Shown here piece after piece: positions 1-3,968 of a stretch of DNA of 6,521 nucleotides. Numbering within the stretch: the stretch's first letter is position 1; the number at the start of each line of letters is the position of its first letter. The translations under genes and the position numbers were made by a program. Location of the stretch: positions 1 to 6,521 of the forward strand of contig RFHN01000229.1 in assembly GCA_003695835.1 (NCBI GenBank), read 5' to 3'. The stretch is from Armatimonadota bacterium (GTDB taxonomy: Bacteria > Armatimonadota > Fimbriimonadia > Fimbriimonadales > ATM1). Below the pieces are notes generated by a model, which was not told the origin of the DNA, made no database searches, and saw nothing but the letters and a program-made list of their open reading frames with translations.

Positions 1-2
1 CT

Positions 3-692
3 GACCTGCTGTATCTGATCGCCGAGTGCGAGCACCTGGACTTCCTGCTGCTCACGAAGCGTCCGGAGCTGTGGCGGGAGCGTCTCACGAGGGCGCTTAC
101 CTTCGCCGATCCGAACGAGGAGAATCCAGAGCGCTGGGCATGGCTCGACGAGTGGCTGTGCGGGACGCCTCCGGCGAACGTCTGGGTTGGGATCACTGCC
201 GAGGACCAGATACACCTGGATTTGCGCTGGCGACACCTTCGCGCCATTCCTGCGCTTGTGCGGTTCTTGAGCGTGGAGCCCATGTTGGGCCGGATCGCGC
301 TTCCGTCTTGCGCCCTTGGCGAAGTCTGCCAATGCGACGACTGCGTAGCGCTGGGGCTGAGCGAGGGAGAGAAGCTCCACTGGGTAATCGCGGGCGGAGA
401 GTCTGGGGCGAAGGCGAGGCCGACCAATCCGGCATGGTTCCGTTCGCTACGCGACCAGTGCCAGGTCGCCGGGGTGCCCTTCTTCTTCAAGCAACACGGC
501 GAGTGGGTGGGCTCGCTCACCCTCGACGGTGAGACGGCGACCGGCGGAGATCTCGACGGATCGGTGGTCCGTGGGCCACGCACGCCTTTTTACGAGTGGG
601 GCGGTGGCGTGGTGTCGGTACGCGTCGGGAAGAAGGCCGCTGGACGGCTGCTCGACGGACGCGAGTGGAGCGAGGTGCCACGTGGCCAGTAG
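3..692 (+). CDS. DUF5131 (phage Gp37/Gp68) family protein, 5' truncated
   Basis: The 5' end lies outside the window; about 229 residues are visible in the frame that starts at base 3. The family signatures appear in order: LLLTKRPE near residues 16-23, NVWVGITAEDQ near 60-70, VRFLSVEPMLG near 87-97, HWVIAGGESG near 127-136, and a C-terminal PFFFKQHGEWV block near 159-169. Members of PF07505 normally have an N-terminal CxxxCxxC iron-sulfur motif and are related to the radical SAM fold. That motif would lie upstream and cannot be checked. Their reaction is not established. An insertion between SVEPMLG and HWVIAGGES carries four Cys (visible residues 103, 109, 111 and 114), which is unusual and may bind a metal. 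The gene ends with TAG, and a run of small unknown genes follows. Family assignment is secure; biochemical role is unknown. Confidence 0.93.
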   Translation, partial: DLLYLIAECEHLDFLLLTKRPELWRERLTRALTFADPNEENPERWAWLDEWLCGTPPANVWVGITAEDQIHLDLRWRHLRAIPALVRFLSVEPMLGRIALPSCALGEVCQCDDCVALGLSEGEKLHWVIAGGESGAKARPTNPAWFRSLRDQCQVAGVPFFFKQHGEWVGSLTLDGETATGGDLDGSVVRGPRTPFYEWGGGVVSVRVGKKAAGRLLDGREWSEVPRGQ

Positions 693-715
693 GCGCGAAT
701 CCCGCCCAGGAACCC

Positions 716-799
716 ATGAGCGCGTCCGGGTTGCACAAGCTGGCGCAGGAGGAGGCTGTGACGCAAAAGCAGAAGATCGTCAGCACTGAGGATCATTGA
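716..799 (+). CDS. possible small protein, 27 aa
   Basis: The ORF starts at ATG, four bases after AGGAA, and encodes a polar peptide beginning MSASGLHKLAQEEAV. Third codon positions are about 80% G or C, like the neighbours. The competing frame, a GTG ORF at 682-789, scores near 50%, so this frame is the better candidate. It lies in the gap between the DUF5131 gene and the next CDS. A GTG at 758 preceded by GGAGGAGG could give an even shorter product. Its stop overlaps a TTG at 796 that is in frame with the next gene. It resembles no family I know, and it could equally be a noncoding spacer. Confidence 0.3.
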   Translation: MSASGLHKLAQEEAVTQKQKIVSTEDH

Positions 800-803
800 G
801 CGT

Positions 804-808
804 GGAGG
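804..808 (+). promoter_or_regulatory. ribosome binding site deciding the start at 814
   Basis: GGAGG lies five bases before ATG 814. This favours 814 over the in-frame TTG at 796. The TTG has a weaker GAGG four bases upstream but would overlap the preceding small ORF stop as TTGA. Confidence 0.6.
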
Positions 809-813
809 CCATC

Positions 814-1278
814 ATGCGCAACACCAGGTTCAACTTCCTCTTCTCGCGCGGCGCTTGCCGGCGCGAGTGGATTCTCCAGGTTACAGAACAAAAGAGTCGC
901 GTCTTGGTGTGCGAGGTCACGCTGACGGATGCCGAGATGGGAGCGGCCATAGGGGCGATGGTCCTCTCCGGAGTGCCAGGCCGCGTAGCAGATCCCGAGG
1001 ATCTGGAGAAGATCGGCAGGCGAAAGGAAACCGGCGAGGTACTAGTGGACGCCTCAGACCTGGACGGGCCGCTCGCCGCGCGGCTGGAGAAGATCGGCGA
1101 GCGTGCAGAGCAAGAGGTCTCGCAGATCGGTGGAGGCTGGCAGGTCGTCAAACCGCCCGTCTACAACCACCACGACGAGCGGAAGGGAGGAAAGTACCGG
1201 ATCTCGATTGAGCGGTGGATCGATCCCGACGGCGAGGGCGCGGGATGTCGAACGGGCGGTGAGGGAGGAGATGCGTGA
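814..1278 (+). CDS. hypothetical protein, 154 aa
   Basis: No family is recognised with certainty. The N-terminal half is beta-rich and contains the block CEVTLTDAEMGAAIGAMVLS followed by GVPGRV. This resembles a loose pattern in small phage hypothetical proteins, where a beta strand is followed by a helix and then GVPC or similar; that comparison is from memory and weak. The middle is charged and holds a repeated LEKIG segment (LEKIGRR and LEKIGER), encoded by an exact 15-base direct repeat at 1003-1017 and 1084-1098 in the same frame. The C-terminus is Gly- and Asp-rich and probably flexible. There is no signal peptide or membrane segment. The start at ATG 814 is supported by GGAGG. The stop overlaps a GTG (GTGA) with strong GGAGGAG upstream, so translation could continue into the small ORFs that follow. 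Function unknown. Confidence 0.8.
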   Translation: MRNTRFNFLFSRGACRREWILQVTEQKSRVLVCEVTLTDAEMGAAIGAMVLSGVPGRVADPEDLEKIGRRKETGEVLVDASDLDGPLAARLEKIGERAEQEVSQIGGGWQVVKPPVYNHHDERKGGKYRISIERWIDPDGEGAGCRTGGEGGDA

Positions 1279-1360
1279 CTGACACCAGGCTCATTCGCCG
1301 AGGCCCACGGCCAGCATGACCAGGGCGACACGACCAACAACCGAGAAGGAGGATCAATGA
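1275..1360 (+). other. two tandem 14-residue micro-ORFs bridging two genes
   Basis: GTG 1275 overlaps the preceding stop as GTGA, follows GGAGGAG, and opens a 14-residue ORF ending at 1319 (MTDTRLIRRGPRPA). ATG 1316 overlaps that stop as ATGA and opens a second 14-residue ORF ending at 1360 (MTRATRPTTEKEDQ). That stop overlaps ATG 1357 of the next gene, again as ATGA. The two peptides have no recognisable similarity. They could keep ribosomes coupled across a 78-base gap. Since any TGA preceded by A or G creates such an overlap, chance is a serious alternative. Confidence 0.3.
1347..1352 (+). promoter_or_regulatory. strong ribosome binding site for the 59-aa membrane protein
   Basis: A perfect AGGAGG lies four bases before ATG 1357. 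It is the main evidence that this short ORF is translated. Confidence 0.7.
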
Positions 1361-1536
1361 CCCACTCACGCAGGAGCGGCTACGCGCTCGTATTCCTCGA
1401 CGCGCTGCTGATCTCGGCAGCGCTGAGCCTGGCCGGCTTCCGCGGCACCACACCAGCGGGCTTTCTTGTGTTTACGCTGGCGGTGGCGGTCGGGTGCTGG
1501 TTTCTGCGAAGGCTGCGGGAGGGGGTGGGTAAATGA
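1357..1536 (+). CDS. small two-helix membrane protein, 59 aa
   Basis: ATG 1357 sits four bases after a perfect AGGAGG. The product has a short basic N-terminus (THSRRS), a hydrophobic stretch at about residues 8-28 carrying one Asp (D15), a turn with Gly, Thr and Pro at 29-34, a second hydrophobic stretch at about 33-50, and a basic end (RRLREGVGK). The positive charges at both ends predict a hairpin with both termini in the cytoplasm. The size would suit a holin or another small phage membrane protein, but no endolysin or spanin is nearby, so no function is assigned. The stop TGA overlaps ATG 1533 of a nine-residue micro-ORF that ends at the start of the next gene. Confidence 0.82.
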   Translation: MTHSRRSGYALVFLDALLISAALSLAGFRGTTPAGFLVFTLAVAVGCWFLRRLREGVGK

Positions 1537-1562
1537 CGCCAGGGGAGAGGAGAGGGCCGTGA
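1533..1562 (+). other. nine-residue micro-ORF joining two genes
   Basis: ATG 1533 overlaps the preceding stop (ATGA) and the ORF reads MTPGERRGP. Its own stop TGA at 1560-1562 overlaps GTG 1559 of the following gene (GTGA). Its purine-rich body also supplies the Shine-Dalgarno sequence for GTG 1559. It may simply be that ribosome binding region. Confidence 0.25.
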
Positions 1563-1894
1563 AGCAGAATCCGAAGGCTTGCCGAAAGGCATCAAGATCG
1601 TCGATCGAGCGCCTTGTATTCGAGGTGCTGGCCGTCGCCCAGGCGCCTGTCATCGACACGATCGCTGAGCACTTCGCGGGCGTCCGCGGCTGCGACGCAA
1701 AGGGGCAGCTCACTCCCTTCGGCGCGGATTTCACCCTGGAGTTGGCGCGCGACGAGGGCGGTCCTTTCGTGATCCATTTCCAGTCGGACGAGACGTCGCT
1801 TAGCATTCGTCTGGTGGATGAGCGGGACGCGGGCTCCGACACGGGCTCCGACGAGGGACAGCCCGAGGCGGATCGGGCGCCGGAGGACCAATGA
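1559..1894 (+). CDS. hypothetical protein, 111 aa, acidic C-terminus
   Basis: GTG 1559 is chosen because purine-rich AGGAGAGG lies just upstream. Longer in-frame starts would run back into the membrane protein gene. The N-terminus is basic (MKQNPKACRKASRSS). It is followed by a helical stretch (IERLVFEVLAVAQAPVIDTI) and a mixed alpha/beta core, FTLELARDEGGPFVIHFQS, then LSIRLVDE. The last 25 residues are Asp/Glu/Gly-rich with an imperfect tandem DAGSDTGSDEG, encoded by two GGGCTCCGAC copies two bases apart. The tail is probably disordered. No family is recognised. The stop overlaps ATG of the next gene as ATGA, so the two are probably translationally coupled. Confidence 0.75.
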   Translation: MKQNPKACRKASRSSIERLVFEVLAVAQAPVIDTIAEHFAGVRGCDAKGQLTPFGADFTLELARDEGGPFVIHFQSDETSLSIRLVDERDAGSDTGSDEGQPEADRAPEDQ

Positions 1895-2100
1895 CAAACG
1901 ACGAGGTCCATGCGTCCGCCGGGCGAGAGATCCGCGAGTGGGCAGAGAGGGCCTACGATTTCCTGGAACAGCTTGACGACGCGCTCGCCGTGTGCGCGCA
2001 CCCAAGCAACCGGCTCCAGGCCGAGAAGATCGCCGCCGAGCTGCGCGCGCTCATGGGGGACTTTCCCTACGTGGACCAGCAGGCGACGGGGGGTGCGTGA
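1891..2100 (+). CDS. hypothetical small helical protein, 69 aa
   Basis: ATG 1891 overlaps the previous stop by four bases. The product is acidic and almost entirely helical in appearance: residues 10-35 (GREIREWAERAYDFLEQLDD) and 42-55 (RLQAEKIAAELRAL) form two amphipathic helices joined by a short CAHPSN loop. There are no metal motifs, signal peptide or membrane segment. Such helical hairpins are common among small phage proteins, but no family is recognised. The stop overlaps GTG 2097 as GTGA. Confidence 0.75.
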   Translation: MTNDEVHASAGREIREWAERAYDFLEQLDDALAVCAHPSNRLQAEKIAAELRALMGDFPYVDQQATGGA

Positions 2101-2255
2101 CCCACTACCATCTGCCCGCTAGTGCGCGGATGACCCTCTGGGTCAACGGGAGCGTGGCGTATCTGCGCGTCACGGCTGCCTACCCGAGCGCCGCCGGCAC
2201 CACGATGATGCAGTTCTACGTCCACAGGACACCCCGCCCCAGACTCTGGGCCTGA
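2097..2255 (+). CDS. hypothetical small protein, 52 aa
   Basis: GTG 2097 overlaps the preceding stop as GTGA, with only a G-run as a possible ribosome binding site, so translation probably depends on coupling. A later ATG at residue 12 is an alternative start. The sequence alternates short beta-like stretches (MTLWVNGSVAYLRVTAAY and TMMQFYVHRT) and ends Pro/Arg-rich. It may be a small beta-hairpin protein. No family is recognised. An 18-base gap with a good ribosome binding site separates it from the DUF5662 gene. Confidence 0.6.
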   Translation: MTHYHLPASARMTLWVNGSVAYLRVTAAYPSAAGTTMMQFYVHRTPRPRLWA

Positions 2256-2273
2256 GAGGACAGGAAAAGGCGA

Positions 2274-3047
2274 ATGGCAACGCGCGAACAGCAACTCGAT
2301 TACTTCTACCGCCGCACGGCGGAGCACATTCTGCGCGTGCAGCGAAACGTCGTGGCGCTGATCTGCTCCGACTTCGACGTCGATCGACACGCGCTGTTGG
2401 TCCAGGCGCGAGACCACGACCGGACCAAGTACGAGGAGCCCGAGTTCTCGACCTACGTCGAGCTGACCTGGATGTATCGCTGCCAGAAGCTCGGCGAGCC
2501 CTTTGTTCCTTCAGAGGGCTTCGACGAGCGCAGACACACCGCGACCCTGCACCACGTAACGCACAACCCGCATCACCCCGAGTTCTACGCGCCCAACCCA
2601 GGGCTCAACCCGCGAGATCGCGACGCTGCGCCCGCTGAAATGGTAGACGCGACCGCCATGACCGACGTCGGCCTCGTCGAGATGTGCTGCGATTGGGTGG
2701 CGATGGCGCAGGAGTTGTCGGGGAGCAACTCGGCGCACGAGTGGGCCAGGAAGAACATCAACGTCCGCTGGCGCTTCACTGACGACCAGGTTGCCCGGAT
2801 CTACGAGACTCTCGACTGCCTCCAGAGAGCGTTGGAGAACAGACAGTGGTCCCAGAGATGGACTGGATCGACGCAAAACGCTCGGAGTTCGACGAGCGAC
2901 GCGTGCGCTTCATGCTCGACATTGGCGCAGAGCCGGACGACGCCGGAGACTTTCCCGAGTGGGCCGAAGAGGCGTGGGAGGAAAATCTTTACGAAGAGCC
3001 AGCTCGGTGCATGTGCTCCGATCCCGGCTGCCCGTGCGAAGGTATGA
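2274..3047 (+). CDS. DUF5662 family protein with frameshifted C-terminal extension
   Basis: ATG 2274 follows AGGAAAAGG. Residues 1-190 match the DUF5662 pattern as I remember it: an N-terminal helix with H18, then DHDRTKYEEPEF at 47-58, LHHVTHNPHHPEFY at 92-105, and MVDATAMTDVGLVEMCCDW at 123-141. The ordered His and Asp residues (H18, H48-D49, H93/H94, H97, H100/H101, D140) recall HD-type metal phosphohydrolases, but the family has no established activity. From about residue 191 the frame yields a Ser/Thr/Arg-rich sequence with no domain character. There the +2-register frame encodes the neighbouring acidic protein with better codon use. A DUF5662-like tail at 4988-5049 stops right after the equivalent position. 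So an indel near 2836-2845 probably removed the normal stop and added about 67 junk residues. The domain call is fairly secure; the real C-terminus is not. Confidence 0.85.
   Translation: MATREQQLDYFYRRTAEHILRVQRNVVALICSDFDVDRHALLVQARDHDRTKYEEPEFSTYVELTWMYRCQKLGEPFVPSEGFDERRHTATLHHVTHNPHHPEFYAPNPGLNPRDRDAAPAEMVDATAMTDVGLVEMCCDWVAMAQELSGSNSAHEWARKNINVRWRFTDDQVARIYETLDCLQRALENRQWSQRWTGSTQNARSSTSDACASCSTLAQSRTTPETFPSGPKRRGRKIFTKSQLGACAPIPAARAKV
2794..2835 (+). repeat. DUF5662 3'-end repeat, copy 1 (in the gene)
   Basis: These 42 bases encode RIYETLDCLQRAL at the end of the DUF5662 domain. They match 4988-5029 at 32 of 42 positions with no gap, and their centre matches 3743-3766. The GGAGAA that follows serves as the ribosome binding site of the next gene. 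Confidence 0.65.
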
Positions 3048-3064
3048 AGTGGGGAGTGCTGTAA
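2846..3064 (+). CDS. small acidic Cys-rich protein, 72 aa
   Basis: GTG 2846 is preferred because GGAGAA lies six bases upstream; ATG 2858 is in frame but has no ribosome binding site. The protein is strongly acidic in the middle (EWAEEAWEENLYEEP near residues 38-52) and ends with CMCSDPGCPC at 55-64. This gives a CxC-x4-CxC pattern that could bind zinc or another metal. It resembles no named family. It overlaps the out-of-frame extension of the DUF5662 gene for 202 bases. GC-rich third positions and sensible protein composition show that this frame is the real one here. Its last 16 bases overlap the start of the next, also Cys-rich, gene. Confidence 0.75.
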   Translation: MVPEMDWIDAKRSEFDERRVRFMLDIGAEPDDAGDFPEWAEEAWEENLYEEPARCMCSDPGCPCEGMKWGVL

Positions 3065-3570
3065 GCCAAGAAACCAAGCAGTGCCTTGAGTGCGGAACAG
3101 CGTTTGTTGCCAAGCACTCGAACCATGTGTTCTGCAAGGGCTCGTGCGCAGACAAGAGGTGGCTCCGCCTACATGCAGGCGAAATGGTAGCGTACCGAAG
3201 GGAAAGGCGAAAGAAAGCGCTCGGTCGCCAGTGCCGAGTCTGCCAGGCTCTCGATACGGAAGCCCCGTTTGCCTACACCACCATCTGCGATCCATGCGAC
3301 AGGGCTAGGCACAGAGGCAGGTTGTGCAGGGAATGCGGAAACCGAACGAACCCACACGTGTTGAAAGACGGCGAGTGCCCTGGTTGCAGAAGAGAGCCGG
3401 GCTTCGTGAAGATCATCTTGTTCGAGGACGCTCCTCTGGAGCGCGAGAGGATCATCTGGCGCAAGCCTCACAACGGAGAAGTCTTTGTCGCTGGAAAGAG
3501 GCACAAGGTCGTTACAGAGCCTTTGGTCGTCGGGCTCCCGACATCCCGATGGATCAGAACACGAGCCTGA
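3049..3570 (+). CDS. protein with three four-Cys zinc sites, 173 aa
   Basis: GTG 3049 is chosen because GAAGG lies six bases upstream and no other start lies between it and the first Cys pair. Three C4 sites follow in order: Cys12/15/29/33 (an FCS-like zinc ribbon with HVFCKGSC), Cys62/65/80/83, and Cys93/96/110/113. A basic linker (YRRERRKKALGRQ near 49-61) lies between the first two. The C-terminal 55 residues lack Cys and are mixed beta/charged. Zinc ribbons of this kind often bind nucleic acid or act as adaptors; no HNH or other nuclease motif is visible. Codon use is less GC-biased than upstream (for example GCA, TTG, AAA), suggesting a different recent origin. The start overlaps the preceding gene, and the stop lies just before the broken zinc-ribbon fragment. 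No named family is recognised. Confidence 0.82.
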   Translation: MGSAVSQETKQCLECGTAFVAKHSNHVFCKGSCADKRWLRLHAGEMVAYRRERRKKALGRQCRVCQALDTEAPFAYTTICDPCDRARHRGRLCRECGNRTNPHVLKDGECPGCRREPGFVKIILFEDAPLERERIIWRKPHNGEVFVAGKRHKVVTEPLVVGLPTSRWIRTRA

Positions 3571-3673
3571 ACATGAAGACCATGACTTGCGAGCTATGCG
3601 GCACAACCTGCCCTGCTCGCCACAACAAGCGCTTCTGCTCCAGATGATGCCAGCGTCGCGCGTATGACCGGAA
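3549..3673 (+). pseudogene. broken FCS-type zinc-ribbon fragment
   Basis: From ATG 3549 (or ATG 3573) the frame reads through CELCGTTCPARHNKRFCSR, then TGA at 3645-3647, then CQRRAYDRKVL in the same frame. Zinc ribbons of this class usually run FCSxxCxxRAYxRR. So the TGA appears to replace one residue and cuts off the fourth Cys and the basic helix. Codons after the TGA stay open to 3708, but from 3674 the DNA is the PP-loop repeat, which in this frame is meaningless. The gene thus seems damaged twice, by a nonsense change and by a recombination junction. No ribosome binding site is visible. A translated 32-residue stub, a sequencing error at the TGA, or stop readthrough remain possible. Confidence 0.5.
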
Positions 3674-3939
3674 GGTGTTGGTCCTGCATCTTTGCCCGCA
3701 AGGCTGAGATCAGGTTCGTGGCCGAGACCGATCCAGCGCGGATCGACTGCCTTCAGCGGGTGCTGGATGCGATGGAGAGGGACCCGGCGCCCAAGCGCCG
3801 GCTTCCCAAGCCCAAGCCACCGCCGACGATCCACGACTGGGTGGACAGGAACTTCGACGCGATCCTGATCATGGTGCTGTTTCCCGTGGCGCTGGTCTTC
3901 ACCCTGTGGCTCCTGAGATCATGCGGAATGCTCCTGTGA
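3664..3939 (+). CDS. chimeric ORF: PP-loop fragment + DUF5662 tail + membrane anchor
   Basis: This 91-residue ORF is a mosaic. Residues 5-28 (CWSCIFARKAEIRFVAETDP then ARID) copy residues 197-220 of the PP-loop protein encoded at 3969-4979. Residues 28-34 (DCLQRVL) match the DUF5662 C-terminus. Residues 41-55 are Pro/Lys-rich (PAPKRRLPKPKPPPT). Residues 66-84 form one transmembrane helix, followed by a short SCGMLL end, as in a C-terminal tail anchor. No catalytic domain is complete. ATG 3664 has no ribosome binding site; it could be reached by reinitiation after the TGA at 3647. ATG 3772 (residue 37) might be the original start of the Pro-rich membrane protein, with the upstream part acquired later. 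The open frame and GC-rich third positions argue that at least the C-terminal part is coding. Confidence 0.55.
   Translation: MTGRCWSCIFARKAEIRFVAETDPARIDCLQRVLDAMERDPAPKRRLPKPKPPPTIHDWVDRNFDAILIMVLFPVALVFTLWLLRSCGMLL
3674..3747 (+). repeat. 74-bp PP-loop gene repeat, copy 1
   Basis: It aligns without gaps to 4555-4628 with two mismatches. One is synonymous (CGC for CGT) and one changes Pro to Ser (TCC for CCC). The match ends at GGATCGAC, where this copy continues into DUF5662-like sequence. Confidence 0.9.
3743..3766 (+). repeat. DUF5662 3'-end repeat, copy 2 (in the chimera)
   Basis: The first 17 bases, TCGACTGCCTTCAGCGG, are identical to 5006-5022, and 22 of 24 bases match overall. It overlaps the PP-loop repeat by the five bases TCGAC, which marks the probable junction. 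Confidence 0.65.
3784..3801 (+). other. GC hairpin inside the chimeric ORF
   Basis: CCGGCGC and GCGCCGG form a perfect 7-bp stem around a CCAA loop. No T-run follows, so a classical terminator is unlikely. It lies where DUF5662-like sequence gives way to the Pro-rich segment. Confidence 0.35.
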
Positions 3940-3958
3940 CGGAACAAGAAAGCGCTCT

Positions 3959-3964
3959 AGGAGG
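3959..3964 (+). promoter_or_regulatory. ribosome binding site deciding the PP-loop start
   Basis: A perfect AGGAGG lies four bases before ATG 3969. It makes 3969 a better start than the in-frame GTG 3906 or ATG 3921, both of which overlap the preceding ORF. Confidence 0.75.
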
Positions 3965-3968
3965 ACTG

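Noticed and set aside
26..532. Alternative + strand frame over the DUF5131 gene
   Set aside because: Its translation is Arg/Ala-rich without motifs, while the frame from base 3 shows the full DUF5131 signature series.
222..692. ATG or TTG near 222 as the true start of the first gene
   Set aside because: Conserved family motifs (LLLTKRPE, NVWVGITAEDQ) lie upstream in the same frame back to base 3, so the gene is truncated by the window edge and does not start internally.
1366..2001. Long open frame on the - strand (211 codons)
   Set aside because: It is antisense to three coupled + strand genes with ribosome binding sites. The translation is Ser/Arg/Pro-rich with no domain, as expected for a shadow in GC-rich DNA.
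3645..3647. TGA recoded as an amino acid throughout the window
   Set aside because: Most genes here end at TGA with starts overlapping the same codon (ATGA or GTGA). Reading TGA as sense would fuse or scramble them, so the standard bacterial code fits.
3783..3801. Hairpin as a rho-independent terminator
   Set aside because: The stem is strong but no T-run follows and it lies inside an open frame.
3169..3834. Long open frame on the - strand (221 codons)
   Set aside because: It runs antisense across the zinc protein and the chimeric ORF, with no recognisable motif and no ribosome binding site. The + strand motifs are clear.
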